A stretch of 64,000 bases of DNA, taken from contig CM049309.1 in NCBI GenBank assembly GCA_026874595.1, forward strand, positions 66,572,926 to 66,636,925. Reading direction: 5' to 3'. The first letter of the stretch is position 1; every line of letters starts with the position of its first letter. Both the position numbers and the translations under genes were made by a program. Positions 52,178 through 64,000 of this stretch are shown piece by piece. Under the pieces are notes generated by a model. That model did no database searches and had not been told where the DNA came from. It saw nothing but the letters and a program-made list of their open reading frames with translations. The DNA comes from Sipunculus nudus (taxonomy: Eukaryota > Annelida > Sipuncula > Golfingiida > Sipunculidae).

Positions 52178-52241
<64 letters not shown>
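52178..52241. repeat. (TA)n microsatellite
   Basis: About 62 bases of TA repeat. Confidence 0.95.
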
Positions 52242-52246
<5 letters not shown>

Positions 52247-53179
52247 CCTGTTATCCAAGATTATTGCGGAAACTGTTATAGACTCTTCAAGGGGGAGTAT
52301 AGGCCAAATGAAGTCGTGAGGTTATACAGGCAACAGTCATCAGCAATTAATATGCACTATTCGCGGAAACAATAGGTTATATTTTACTGCATTTTCTTGC
52401 CAGTATGACACGAGAGTAAACATATCCCTGCAAAAATTCTCTTTGTTCAAGGCACAGTAAAGTTAATGTAAATTAAAAACCAGAGTAATGTATACAGATG
52501 TTTTATGCCAAAGGAGACCGAAAGTGAATTGTTGTAATTGGCTTCTTACTAAATGTGAAACAAATGATAATGGCTCCCACAGTTAGTATAATAAATCTTG
52601 CACATATATAACATTATTTAATTTAATTTAAACATAATTTAATCTGTCATATAATGAAAAAAGTAAAGGCTGTCAACACTCTGGTTTCTAGGTTATCTGT
52701 TCTTGTACACGACAGAAATCTTCAGGAATGTAAATACTTTTTTTTTTCTTAATCTTTCTCAAAATTGTTGCTGTACAGTGTCACTGTCATGTACCTTTTT
52801 TTCTATCAACTCCCCCGTATACTCACAGCCTATAACAGAAGTCTCCCCATACCACGCGCTATCACGCTCAGCATATCAGCATGTTTTGTACACGATCTAT
52901 ATTTGAAAAAAGTCTACAGCTCTGTCACATTGTAGGATACCTCAGGCATGCATCCATCCATCACCGTAGTGGACTAAACAACTGTCATCCCAATGATAAC
53001 ACAATGGACTCCCCTAGGGGTCAGCCAATCAGAAGCTTTAAATTCTGGCTGACATGCATACCCCCAACATAGGTTACGGAGATCACTTTACCTCCAGCGT
53101 GCGTCAGGTGATGTAGCTGCTGTCCAACCTCTGGTGGCTGATCACCGAAAGGGGACAAGCTTGTATATCTTATGACATT

Positions 53180-53521
53180 AAGGCCAAAAAAAATTAAAGG
53201 TATAGTTCTCAGGCACCGCCCGCATCAATTTTAAACCCCCGCATCAAAAATTTTTATTTTGATTTTCAATAAAAACTTTCCAATTTTAAGCTGCTGCCGC
53301 TCCGACATTTCTTTCAAGAAGGTAAAACCATACAATTTCCTTTGTTTTGTAGGCTTTTACTTATTTAGCAAAATAAAACTGTTATTTTCATGCTTTTCCC
53401 TTATCATTTGATATTTTTATCGAAACATACCAAAAAATTTAAAATAAAAAAAGCGCCCGCCCGCATTGATTTCTGAAAAAAAGTGCCTGAGAACCATACC
53501 TTTTTTTTTATTTTGGCCTAA
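53180..53521. mobile_element. MITE, ~340 bp, with ~40-bp terminal inverted repeats
   Basis: The left end reads aaggccaaaa, then aaggtatagttctcaggcac. The right end reads gtgcctgagaaccatacctt, then ttttggccta, its inverse with a few changes. The inner sequence is A/T-rich with cccgccgcat-like motifs near both ends. A TTA/TAA pair at the edges may be the target duplication. A single end of the same family lies at 38128-38187. Confidence 0.8.
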
Positions 53522-53545
53522 GGCAAATGATTTAATTGGTTTAAA

Positions 53546-54552
53546 CAAGGAGTTTACAGGGATGGAGTATCAAGTGAGAGTCTGGCCGTGTCGGATGTTG
53601 CTGACGGGGGTCATAAAACTCGCTGCTCTAAGGCACAAAGAGATGCCGCTGATAAGCCCGGTGCTAATTGATACAGCGCGAGAGACCCCCCTTCGGCGTG
53701 ACTTTGGAACAGCACGTTATAGTACCGGTATTTTTTATAAATATTGTGACAAGGATGAGTAAGTTTCTCCCAGATTTTATCTCTGGTAGAATATAGTATA
53801 AAATTTTAAACAATCATAAGTTTGAACAACATATTTTCATATTTGTGGGAATCGTGTGTGAAGCTATTGTTGCTAATGACGCCTGAGCTATAGCTTGGCT
53901 GCGGTAAATATGGGCGATAATAAGAGAACAACGCCGTCAGTGACAGAGGGGGCGATGGCTCACTGTTATCCATCAAAATGAAAGTCATCCGATCATAAGC
54001 GTCAATTTTTGTTTTATCGACGGAATACAATAATACATGGCTAATTATTAATATAAGTCAGAAGTGTGGGAACTGATGGAATTTTTTATAATTCCGAAGT
54101 TATTCAGGGAAAGTAAGGTTTACACTGACCAGTCGTCCGTCATGAATCACGGCAGAAGTTGATGTAGAGTGACCGCATCTATCCGTAAATTGATCAAGTG
54201 ATTCCTCAACACGAGACCTTTCTAGATATATATGTTGCGCATAATTCTTGACAAAACAAACCATCTGCGCATTCATAATTCCGGTAAATATGTTATTCCA
54301 GTGATTTACTGCATGCTCAGTTACTGGATATATCGCTCTTCGCTTCAGCGAGCTACAGCGGACCACAGAAGTAACATCTAGCAGGCTCGCTTTATCAAAG
54401 GCGGTGCCGCCGCTCCGCCTGACACCGCAGCACAATAGGCGCACAATAGAGTTAATGCGCTTATCATGTCTTAATTGCAATTAGCGCATGACTGACACTT
54501 GTTACCTGGCAGGGCTTCTGACAGTTGTTACTCCATCCCTGTAAACTCCTTG
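53546..54552. mobile_element. Non-autonomous DNA transposon, 1.0 kb, perfect 24-bp TIRs
   Basis: The element begins CAAGGAGTTTACAGGGATGG and ends with the exact inverse, CCATCCCTGTAAACTCCTTG; the match extends four more bases inward (AGTA/TACT). The direct repeat gtttaaa flanks it (53539-53545 and 54553-54559). A 7-bp repeat is close to the 8 bp of hAT elements, but the class is open. Inside, the open frame at 54100-54480 on the - strand shows no transposase motif. Confidence 0.85.
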
Positions 54553-57068
54553 GTTTAAAGGTTTAACGATACCTTGTCTTACGATCGATGCGTATTTCGC
54601 TCACAACACGATACATGGCTTTTCATTGGATGGTAAAATATACAACAGATCGGGACAGCAACATCTGATAATACTGATACGGTATTTGACGATGTATCAC
54701 GTGACGATGTATCGGCACAGCGGTGAATCGTTACAGATTGAAGTTTAAAACAAGATTGTTGTATTGTTCTATTTCATCTGGGGCAAATCCTACATGATTA
54801 CCAAAAGGGACATTAATGTTTTTGCTTGACAGTCATTGGCAATATTCTATACTCTCCAGACCATCGTTGTTTAAAATATGTCCTTTTTAATACGAGACTG
54901 CTTTCCAGGTTTTATTGATACTGTTCAATCTGTTGAATTGTTGTCAAATTTAGCTGCCGATAAAACAGATTGAGTCGACATTTCGTATTTTCAGTCTGAT
55001 AATGCACCGTATACAGATTTCTTTAGAAAGCATTCAGTGGCAGTTCGAGAGGGGTTCGTGATTCCCCCCCCCCCTTTTTTTTTTAGCCGAAACAACCCTT
55101 TTAAGGGGTTCAAGCTAAATTTTGCAACCTGGACCCCCTCCTTTCCGGACCAGAGGACCTTTCATTAGCTTTTCTTTTAGTCTTACTGGGTTTGCCCCTC
55201 CCTTTACACAACCCTTGATCCACCCCTGATATTGTTGCTCATCTGGTATTTAAGGTGGATCCGTACACATAAACCTAAAGCCACTCACAAACAATATTGT
55301 TAATTCTGTCTCTGGAAACAAAAAGTATAGTGCGAACGGGCATTTTTTTTTACTATTTATCGGTCGAGATACAGTTAATGAAAATTTGTGAAAAATTGCC
55401 ATCTTGCAAAGATGAAAAAAAAAAATAAATAAATTTCTTCAGATCTTGAAATGATGAATATGGTCAACACCATATTAAGCTCAATTTTCATGTTTTATTA
55501 TTTCTTCGAAGAATTACATTGAAAAACAAGATTGATTCATTGGATTTGTTGACAATTAATTCTGTATGCCCTAACCGTTCAAAGACTTGGTGTACCATAC
55601 ACTAAAAATTCCGTGTAAAGTAAACAAGTAAAGATTGACTGAGACTAATCTAAACGTATGAAACATATGTATTCCAAATGCAATCAAGGCTTAATTTAAA
55701 TTTTAACATTAATCTAAATGTGTAATTATGTTGGAAAATTAATTTTCTTAACCATAACCAAATACCCAATAAATAATTCAACGCTGTATCGTAAACATAT
55801 TTCAGAGAAATTTCAGATTGTTCCAACCGTGACAGCTTGATGGGCTTAAACTAGATCTAGACTTTAAACACTCATATGGAATTCTAAATAACAAAATATG
55901 CCACGTGACTTTCTCTGAGTTTTGACTGACGTTAAAGGACAAGTTTATTACCTGGATCATGTAGGCCTGTCAATTTGTGAACAGGGAACCTTGTTCTCTT
56001 AGTACAGGCTTCTATTTCACTTATCATTTAAAGTGGCACAGGCTATATAAAACTATTTTATTTCAATAAACTAAATGTATGCAATTTTATATCTAGATAA
56101 AACCTAACTATGATTGCTTCAATGTTTTCAATGCAATGTAGACCTGACGTAACAACATAATTTGTTCATCATTTAAATTTCAGCATAGACTAGTCATACA
56201 AGCCAGGCCACAAAGCAGCGCCATCTATCAGGAGAAGAACATATTAAAATTGTTCCATTGCGAAATATAAATAAAATCATCGTGATTTATTTTATAATTT
56301 TAGAATAAATCACAGAAATTGGTCTTAATAATGCGCAAAGTTCCTTTATCTTTAGATAAACGTATGTCCACTACAGCAGTTACCAATGAAATATTAAACT
56401 GTGTATGTGTACCGCTATACGATGTTACTTTTTGAATATCGTTTGCAGACAAATACCTTAAAAATATCTGTACAGTTAATCAGAATTGCATGTAAATAAA
56501 ATAAGATCAATGCGGTATTTATTTTTCAAAAAGGAAAATAAACATAGAAATAAAAATATATTTAAAATTTCGTTAGAAAGCAAGAGACAAAAAAATCCAA
56601 GTTAATAAATTTTGATACATGTCTTTCCCATCTCTTTAATTTAATGGTTAATGGAGTACAACACTTTTTTTTATTAATACCAGTAGCCACTAGCCAATCA
56701 TATTTTTATGCTACCGAGGCGATGAGGCCACTTAATTTCAGTATTTAATATCAATATTATTTTTTAAATAATCTAGCTGATATGAAATTTGTATGTATCT
56801 TTCTTCCAACTTATCATTTCCTTTCATTTTTAGTTTTGTGAAAGAAAACATAACCTTAGAAAAGGTTCTTATTATCCGATGAGGGCATCTGCTGACCTAA
56901 CCATGTATGACGGTAAATACTGAAGATGAATTATTCCTATGTGTATTTTCTGGGAAATGTATTTTGTGTGACATCGACAACTTCCTGTTTTGGCCGCGCC
57001 GCGAACACAAGTTGTCTTGGAAGCTATAGTGGAAGAATATATTTAAAACGGGCAAGTGAGTCGATTAA

Positions 57069-57822
57069 ATGGAAGAAGAGAATTGGGACGAGCCGTCCCA
57101 GGGATCAGGGAGCTGGGGTTCAGGGCAAAATAAGGCAGGAGGATGGGGTGGTCGTCCACAGGACAATTATTACAGGAGCGAGTCCAACTACGGCGGCAGC
57201 TACGGCCGGGGTGGGGGCTACAGGCAGAGTAATTCCTGGGGCGATAGAAGTGACCGCCGCCCACCTGGGAGACGTGATGACAGGGGGAGAAGGGGGAGAC
57301 GGGAGGGTGGGAGAGGGAGAGGTTCCCGTGATGAAATTGAAGACGGTATCTACGTGGACCCTGACGCGGGGTTCCGAGGGTGTGTGATGGGAAGTCGAGA
57401 TGAAGACTGGAATGATGGGATTGATGTTGGACAGAATGATATAAATAAAAGGACAGGTGAGAACTGGGATGGTAGGACGTGTACTTTTTACCAAAGCTCA
57501 AACAGTCATAGTGAACATGGTGCACAAGGCTCGCGTACCAATTTTAGGAGAGGATTTGGTAATAGAAGCGGTGAAGATGATAGACAAGGATTTGGTTCCA
57601 GAAACACCAACAATGCAAGTCAGGGTGGCAGGTATCAGCGCTCGGAAGGGTTTGGTGATAGAGACAATCAGAGCACAGATCAGGGAACAAGATATCAAAG
57701 AACGGAAAGATTTGGTGGAAGAGGCAGAGGAGGTTTCAGGAGGGACCATGACGAAAGAGACGGCAACTCTGACAACATGTCCAAAATGGATGTTAGTAGA
57801 CAGGATGTAGGAAAAATCATTG
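57069..57822 (+). CDS. DDX43: DDX43-like exon 1: RGG-like N-terminus and start of KH
   Basis: ATG at 57069 starts MEEENWDEPSQGSG. The exon is rich in Gly, Arg, Ser and Asp, with RGRGSRDE, GGRGRGGFRRD and repeated RYQR(S/T)E(G/R)F units. This composition is common in RNA-binding disordered tails. It ends inside the KH motif (VGKIIG) at the donor G|gtaggt. An earlier ATG at 56926 opens a different frame. The open frame read through the donor ends in intron sequence. Confidence 0.88.
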
Positions 57823-60800
57823 GTAGGTTTATCAGTGAACATTTAAAATTTGAATTTTTAATTTACTTTTAATTTGGATAGCTTTTCTTTTCAGGATCAT
57901 AATAGTGTTAAATGAAGAAAATATATACACCAGTTCCAAAGTTATTTAATAATATTTACTCAGAGGATTTTGCTTATTAGGACCATTTACTTAGAGGATT
58001 GTGCTAATTCATTGGAATCCAAGTTTCCAGATTAAATTGTGACCAGTGCTGGTGCCAGGCTTGGCAGGCTGCCAATCAATGAGGGGTGTGTCCCCAGCTG
58101 TCACTGAGCTTTGATGAATTTGGACTTGCAGACACAATTGTCTTCTCACTAAAACAAACTCCTACAAACTTGCACAATTACATTCTATACTTCTATGATG
58201 AATATTTGTGATAAAGACTGGTGATATTTAAAATTAAATTTATTTTCAAAACATAAAAATCACAACATTTTGCTTTTGGAATCCATCACACAAATGCTCA
58301 TAAATTGAGCTTTAATTTATTATATAATATGCCTTTCTACCTGTCATACAATTGTAAAAACCAAGCTCCTGAAAATCAGTGAATGAAATGTAACACCATA
58401 TTTATGTCTGAAAAAATACTTTTAAATCCGCATGTAACTGGATTGAGGAATTATGTCTCCATTCACTCCTCATTTATCAGGGCAGTCATCATAATAATGA
58501 GTGGCAGTGAATCTAGTGGATCTAGGATAGAGCTGTGGAGAATAAACAAGGGCCCAAGGACCAAGTGCTCACCTGTAAACATTTGCAATGGCAAAATCTG
58601 AAAAAAAAAAATTCATTTTCATGTGCCGTAAACTACACTGAATTAAATATTGACCCACAAACAATATTTTTTAGAACAATCTATAAAGCCATTCATTTTT
58701 TATGATTGAATCAGAATATGTTGATGGGGCCCGTAAAATCTGCCTTCATGTGCTAGAAAAACAGACCCTATATAGGCCTTACATACTTAGATGCTCATAA
58801 ATTCCATTATAATAGATATTACCCGACGTTGCCGATCGTTAAATTTGATCCTCAAAATTAATCTTTATACGTGGGAGCGTTACACTCGTGCACGAGAGGA
58901 GAATCCCTGCCGGGGAAACGCAGGTAAAGTTTCACAGATAATTGCAAATATCTTTGATAATTGCGTATATTTGTCTGAACCGATTAATAATCGATCATCT
59001 GTCGGTTTGCTCAAACCGATGATCGATTATGAAAAAGGAACCGACTCCCACCACTAGTTCTGGCCTCTGTTAGATGTAAAAAACTGTTGCTCTATCTTTC
59101 CATTTTCGCTAAATATTCATATTTCTATAGAACCATGTCCAATGGGTACAGGGGTCAATACCTGGGGTCATCAGGAGTTCAAAGATCAAGAGCTTGATAA
59201 TATTTAGTGCCCTATTTGATGCATTTTCTGCACATTACACCAAAGTCACTTTTTAACTTCTAGAAAATAAATTATGTAAAGAGAGCCCATAGATAGAACA
59301 TATTTCATGTCCATTTCACCATGTGTATATAAAATTTGATTGTTTTTATAATTGCAGGGAAAGGTGGAAGTAAAATTAGAGAGCTTCAAGAAAAGTCTGG
59401 AGCAAGAATAAAGGTATCCTTGATTTGTTAATACATGTACTCAAATAAGTGTTTATGGTTAAAACCAGCTGATAACCTATAGTCTTTTCTCTAGGATTGA
59501 TGTGATTTCTGGGTTACTCAGCTTACATATTAACACACTTTTATTATGTAATTCTTGGTAGGAGAAGTTCCCTGTGAAAGATTAATGAGCTTATTTATCT
59601 ACAGGTTCTCATTAAACACAGCAGTTTTGACAAAAGGAAAGACCATGTAGCCTTAGATGGTTGCTTTCAGATATAAGGAGTGTTGATGCTCACCGTTGCC
59701 TTTGCATAACTGGTTCATCTAATTTGCCACCAGATGTCCTTGTTGAATGTGATTGGATTATTTTGGCGGTACCCCCACATGTTATAAATGATGGTATGAA
59801 TAAGAAGAATAGTCTGTGTGCATTGGGTTCGGCATTACCGGTACTGGCCATATTTTGTAAAAGTTCAATGGATTGTCTATAGTTAATAGAAGATGCAGAT
59901 TAGAATAGGCCCCTTTAAAGTGCGCTTGCCTTCAGGTATGCTGAAATGTAGCGGTTGACCTCAAGTTGTCCAAACTGGGAAGCAATCTGTTAGTGGTGCA
60001 CAAATGGTAACCTTAAAGAGTTAGAAATTTCTTTCTTTTCAGTCGAACTAGGTATGAGGTCATAGATAACACAGAGTCCAATATTCTGCAAGTAATAGGC
60101 TGAAAGTAATATTTTCAACTCCTTGAAAATCACATTCTTTCAGTGATGCTAAACATAATCATTACATAACTGTCCTTGTTGTTTCAGGTATTGAGTGGTG
60201 ATGGTTACTTTGATGTACCGGTGGAAATCTATGGGACTGAAGAGCAACAGGCTGAAGCTAAGAAGCTAATAGAAGAAATCACCAATCCAGTGTCTTCTTT
60301 TGTCCCTACCTCTGGTACTTGATAATTCTGATTGTCTGCAAACACCCTGGCTTGTAATTTTATTAATAGTTATTAACATTATAAGCAGGAGATAAATGTG
60401 ACAATAATTGAGAAATCTTGACAACCACAGATGTTTGTTGATCATTATACTGAAAGTAATATACAAAAATTACATAAAGAAAAGCTAAAGCCTTTATTAA
60501 AGCAGCAGACCCTGGTCATGTGAAACTTTGGCTATAGGTCTGTGTCTACACCTGCCATCCATCATTACAAATTTAATGTTGAACAAAACAATGTAAACAT
60601 TAAGTCTAGAAACTTTTAAACATCAAGGAACAATTGTGAACAAAGTAAATATAAGACCCCTGGGTCTCTTGTTTAGAATGACAGACTACAGCAATCTTTT
60701 TGGCTTTAACAATGAACAAATCAAAATCATTGGACCCAGGAAATTTAACTTTTTAATGCATAAAGGCAGATAGGTTCTGGTTAAATCAGGCTCACGTTTC

Positions 60801-63056
60801 AGGTGACTAACTTGTTTCTATTACTTCAGCTGAGCATTATGGGCAATTTTTTTGTAATTTCAGAACTTGCAAACAAGAAACCAGAAGTAGAACGTCCCAA
60901 AATAAATTGGGGCAAGCTGAAAGAAGACAGAGAAGAATACCTGAAGGTTAAATGGGCAGGTCAGTTAAGTTGCCTCTTGATATTTTCTTAGGCTGCATTG
61001 ATACTCCTTTCCCTTTACAATACTCTCTTCAATACTACTTCCTTCACAATACTGAACATTATATGATACATATACAAGAGTTGTGGCTTACAGTTAAAAT
61101 TCCAGGGCAATGTGCCTCTGAAGGGTGTATCATTACAGCTCTATTTTCATAATTTTTTCATGTCAGTAAATGACAGTAATTTAGTAAGTTGTCTGGGGCA
61201 TAAGTGCGCCTTGAAAGAGACTATATGTCCCTAACATTGGCATTTGAGAATCTCAGAGAATACTTGATTTGTAGATGAGTAAAATTCTTTTATACAGAGT
61301 CACACCAAATATGGTTGTTTCTCTAAGCTTTCTTGTAGGAAAGTACAGGGCTTGCTGTTAACTTTTTTAGCGAACCTGTGAGCTTATGTGATGGTGTGGC
61401 GGTGTCGGTCATGCGCAGTGCGTCGTCTGTACGTTGGCTATAGCTATCTCAAAAATGGCAGGAGCTAGCATCACCAAATTTTTTGCAAATTATCAGTCAT
61501 CTGAAAAACCCTATCAGATTTTGTTTATTCTTTTTCTAAATGCATTTTCTTAGATTTTAAAGGGGAAAAGCTAAAAAAGTTTTAAACATCTTCTTTTCCG
61601 AAACTGTTCAGCCAAATTGTCCAATATTTCACAGAAATAATCCCTGGAACAATCTCTCTCAAGTTTGTTTGAATGGTTTAAGTGGGGAGATATTTGGCCG
61701 AGTAACAGGAAGTTGAACTTAGTCGTATGTCAAAAAAAGCATACAAAATTTAATTCTCGGAAATGGCTGGAGCTATCATCACCAAATTTTATGCCAATGT
61801 TTGTCACATAAGTAATATCTGAAATTGAGATTTTGGTGGTATTGAACTGTTTTTTTTACGAGCAAAAATGTAATTTTAGACTCTTCTAGCTTTTACACTG
61901 TTTTAATGATGAAATTGTAAAGCTGGTTGGTTTAAACTTTACAAGAATTATTCGATGGTGGGTTCATATTTTTAAGAATAGATTTGTTAAATGCAGCTTT
62001 AAAAAGAAGTGTAGCCAATTGAAAAAGGCTTTCAGTGTTTGAAAACAGATTTGACAACATGCCAAGTTTCAACATGTCAAGTCAAGAGGTTACTCAGTTC
62101 AACCAGATGAGGTCCAGACAACACCATGGCAACTGGCCTGGTTCTGTCTGGCATCTAGACACATTGTCTAGACAAAGAATGCACAGATTAGAACTAATGG
62201 ACATATCTTTCAACTGTTTGAAAAAACTTGTTTGCATTTTTAGTGAATCTGTGAGCTTTTGCAATAGTGTGGCATTGTCCGTGGTGTGTTGTGCGTCACA
62301 GCTATCTCAAAAAGTCTGAAGCTAGCATCACCAAATTTTTTGCAGTCTGAAGACAGTGAAAATACCCTGTTCATAAGGGACAAACTTTGGAGGAACTTTT
62401 ATCAAGATGAATAATATTAAGGTCAAGGGTCATGTTTAATCCACTTGCCCTGTGTGGCAGGTATGAGGCAACTTCTGGTTGTTCTACCACGTCCTTCCGT
62501 CAGAGGTCATTTCAACCTTAAACAAACCTCTTCCACTTGGGAATTGTGGGGATGGCTGGGACTACTTGTTTCAAATGTCAAACTTTAAAATTGATTACAT
62601 TTTAAGAAAACACCTTCTGTTTACATTTTGCATGATCATGTGCATAGTTACAAAATATTACTTATTCCATGAAGTCCTTGCCACACACACAAAAAAAAAC
62701 ATATTTATGTAATATGCCTGGAAACAATTCATATCCAATATACGTAAACGGTCAACATTACTCTCTTCATTACATAGAGCCCCCAGTGCATTGTGGTGAA
62801 AGGATTTTTACCTACAATCCCTTATCAGCAGAGTTACGCAGTGGTCCTACTTAACTTTTACTTGCCTCAGGTAAGCAGTTTATGTCAAGCCCTGAAGTGA
62901 TAAATGATCTTGTTCACTTATTAGTAGCATTATACATAGACATGTGTAAATTAATACATGTTATCTTTATGTAGATTACCCACCGATTGTAAAGAAGTTT
63001 TACATAGAGGACCAAGATGTAGCCAACATGGATCCATATGAAGTTGAAATGTTGCG
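57069..63056 (+). CDS. DDX43: DDX43-like KH-domain DEAD-box RNA helicase, 5' part (five exons)
   Basis: Coding exons: 57069-57822, 59358-59413, 60188-60314, 60864-60959, 62975-63056, with consistent phases and GT-AG boundaries. They give 371 complete residues, and the gene continues past the window. Layout: a Gly/Arg/Ser/Asp-rich disordered N-terminus (1-235), a KH domain (about 238-306) with the GKGG loop at 252-255, a linker with WGKLKEDREEYLKVKWA, and PPIVKKFYIEDQDVANM just before the expected DEAD-box Q motif. KH followed by this linker is typical of DDX43 (HAGE) and its relative DDX53. The family unwinds RNA and DNA with ATP and is known for germline and tumour expression in vertebrates. 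The helicase motifs themselves are not visible here, so catalytic competence cannot be judged. Confidence 0.88.
59358..59413 (+). CDS. DDX43: DDX43-like exon 2: KH GxxG loop
   Basis: Acceptor tttataattgcag, donor AAG|gtatcc. It encodes KGGSKIRELQEKSGARIK, which with the preceding IIG forms the KH nucleic-acid-binding loop and following helix. Confidence 0.92.
60188..60314 (+). CDS. DDX43: DDX43-like exon 3: rest of KH
   Basis: Acceptor ttgtttcag, donor TCTG|gtactt. It encodes VLSGDGYFDVPVEIYG (KH beta strands) and TEEQQAEAKKLIEEI (the last KH helix), then a short linker. Confidence 0.9.
60864..60959 (+). CDS. DDX43: DDX43-like exon 4: linker
   Basis: Acceptor tttgtaatttcag, donor GCAG|gtcagt. 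It encodes ANKKPEVERPKINWGKLKED and ends in VKWA. It has no domain of its own but is charged and helical in look, as in DDX43 relatives. Confidence 0.85.
61366..62350 (+). repeat. Repeat copies in DDX43-like intron 4
   Basis: Two blocks share the same order: a (g/a)cctgtgagctt-like start, a cgtgcgt-like GC-richer middle, cagctatctcaaaa, and gctagcatcaccaaatttttt. They lie at about 61368-61486 and 62238-62343. A third partial copy (ggagctatcatcaccaaatttt) is near 61767-61788. This is probably a dispersed repeat; the family is unknown. Confidence 0.65.
62975..63056 (+). CDS. DDX43: DDX43-like exon 5: lead-in to helicase core
   Basis: Acceptor tctttatgtag, donor TTGCG|gtaaga (phase 2). It encodes YPPIVKKFYIEDQDVANMDP and ends EVEMLR, the conserved segment upstream of the Q motif. 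The next exon is not in the window: 63057-64000 shows no continuation. Confidence 0.88.
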
Positions 63057-63127
63057 GTAAGATATGTTTAGTCAATAAATTTTATTTTATGTGAATTGTA
63101 CTAGATATAATAACTAATAGGAGGCAC

Positions 63128-63290
63128 TTTCCATGGCTCAGATGGTAGTGTTCCATAATCTTCGGAGATGGAGGAAACCAGAGAAAACCAACCAAACATG
63201 GCTACCCACTCTCATATCCACAGCGGGGATCCAACCCGGGTCACCAGCGGAGAGAGCGGAGGGTTTTACCCCTTGACTGTCCAGGCCCCC
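63128..63290 (+). repeat. Dispersed repeat with aggaaaccagagaaaacc core
   Basis: It begins with a tRNA-like ccatggctcagatggtagtg stretch and contains ggaggaaaccagagaaaacc and cgggg-atccaacccgggtcacc. The aggaaacc-agagaaaacc block is of a type I associate with widespread invertebrate repeats; this is from memory only. Confidence 0.45.
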
Positions 63291-63299
63291 TTTGTATAT

Positions 63300-64000
63300 T
63301 TAGTACACGATTTTCAGTACATGAATGTGCAGTATGGTGTAAAATTACATACCACCAGGGTGTATAAACCATATGGAATCAGTTGACATATACAAAGTAA
63401 ATCAGGTTGGTAATAATATGTTCATATTATATTTTTGCAAATTGTTGTTTGGAAATTATTAAACATTTAGCTTACCTTTGTAAACATGATCAAGAAACAA
63501 GAAATGTCATTTGAAAAGCTTTTTCATTTATTTCAATTTAACATTAATTGAATTTAATTTGAAATAAGCTTTGGTTCCATACAGTGATGTATTGATGTTA
63601 TATGATGTCATTCTGAGCACGGATAACACATACAGAAGGGTTGAGACTTTGTTCTTATATAGAGGGGGTATCATTTGAAACAAATGTATGATTTATTGTA
63701 TCTGCCAAAATAGTTTTGCGGATACTGTTTTTGACTGGGTTCCGCCGCCACGTTCGTTTCAGGAGAAATCCTCTGAGACTACTGGATGAATTTTTCCAAA
63801 ACTTACACCAATTATTGGGTCACATGTGAACTGGTGCCTGACCATTCAGCTTTGACCTCTGACCTTTCCTGTCTCCAGTGGGTCCATCTTTGCGTCTGTT
63901 TTGACACATGAACCCACATATCTTCAGACTCGTTTGACCAATCAGGGAAAAAATTTTACACAAATGTAGCCCTTGGATAGCTTTATAACATACTCAAAAA
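63300..64000. other. DDX43-like intron, no exon seen
   Basis: No acceptor with an in-frame Q motif is seen before the window ends. Another low-copy repeat may begin at about 63720 (tttttgactgggttccgccgcc and on). Confidence 0.5.

Larger units (their letters stand above)
46481..57068. other. Gene-poor interval between the receptor and DDX43-like genes
   Basis: The two genes diverge from this interval, so their promoters should lie at its ends. I see only repeats in it (listed separately) and no exon that I can support. The right end has GC-rich sequence (ggccgcgccgcg, about 56992-57003) just before the helicase start, in contrast to the AT-rich surroundings. Confidence 0.55.

Noticed and set aside
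54100-54480. 126-residue - strand open frame inside the 1.0-kb TIR element as a transposase
   Set aside because: No transposase motif (DDE-like block or zinc finger) is visible, and it is too short.
57043-57525. Opposite-strand open frame over the helicase first exon
   Set aside because: Low-complexity mirror of the Gly/Arg-rich coding strand.

Overview
This 64 kb window comes from an animal nuclear genome. It is AT-rich, with intron-containing genes, many long (TA)n microsatellites, poly-G/poly-C runs, tRNA-derived short repeats and both LTR and non-LTR retrotransposons. A lophotrochozoan, most likely a bivalve mollusc, is the best guess. That rests on overall character (C-type-lectin-like receptors, repeat style), not on a diagnostic marker.

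Three host genes can be supported. (1) At the left, on the + strand, are the last two coding exons of a single-pass receptor: a transmembrane exon (3654-3798) and a tyrosine-rich cytoplasmic tail (6141-6366). They are joined by what looks like a GC-AG intron. The extracellular exons were not found. (2) On the - strand, from 46480 down to 29057, lies a nine-exon gene. Its exon phases all agree and give a 513-residue type I membrane protein: signal peptide, short Cys-rich segment, two C-type-lectin-like domains (CTLDs), Thr/Ser/Pro stalk, one transmembrane helix, and a 132-residue tail with an ITAM-like pair of tyrosines and a YxxM motif. Both receptors use the same phases for their transmembrane and tail exons. 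(3) On the + strand, from 57069 to the right edge, are the first five coding exons of a DDX43-like KH-domain DEAD-box helicase. The helicase core lies outside the window.

Much of the rest is mobile DNA. A Ty3/Gypsy element on the - strand occupies 11118-26520. It has 2.64 kb LTRs, a tRNA-Leu primer-binding site, a polypurine tract and a gag-pol frame broken by one TAA. Its two LTRs are almost identical, yet the 5' LTR (right side) carries two nested insertions (833 bp and 2722 bp), each with a 9-bp target duplication. The second insertion has long, diverged inverted repeats, like Mutator-type elements. Just left of the Gypsy element is a 5'-truncated, inactivated LINE (about 8326-10330). Further TIR elements sit at 3985-5605, 49493-50766, 53180-53521 and 53546-54552. 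tRNA-derived repeats occur near 35.5, 36.4, 43.0, 44.0 and 63.1 kb.

Layout: 1-3.6 kb, no recognised gene; 3.6-6.4, receptor tail; 7.5-11, LINE and an inverted-repeat pair; 11.1-26.5, Gypsy with nested insertions; 26.5-29, repeats; 29-46.5, double-CTLD receptor; 46.5-57, repeats only; 57-64, DDX43-like gene. Exon boundaries come from splice consensus, reading frame and phase; no transcript data were available.
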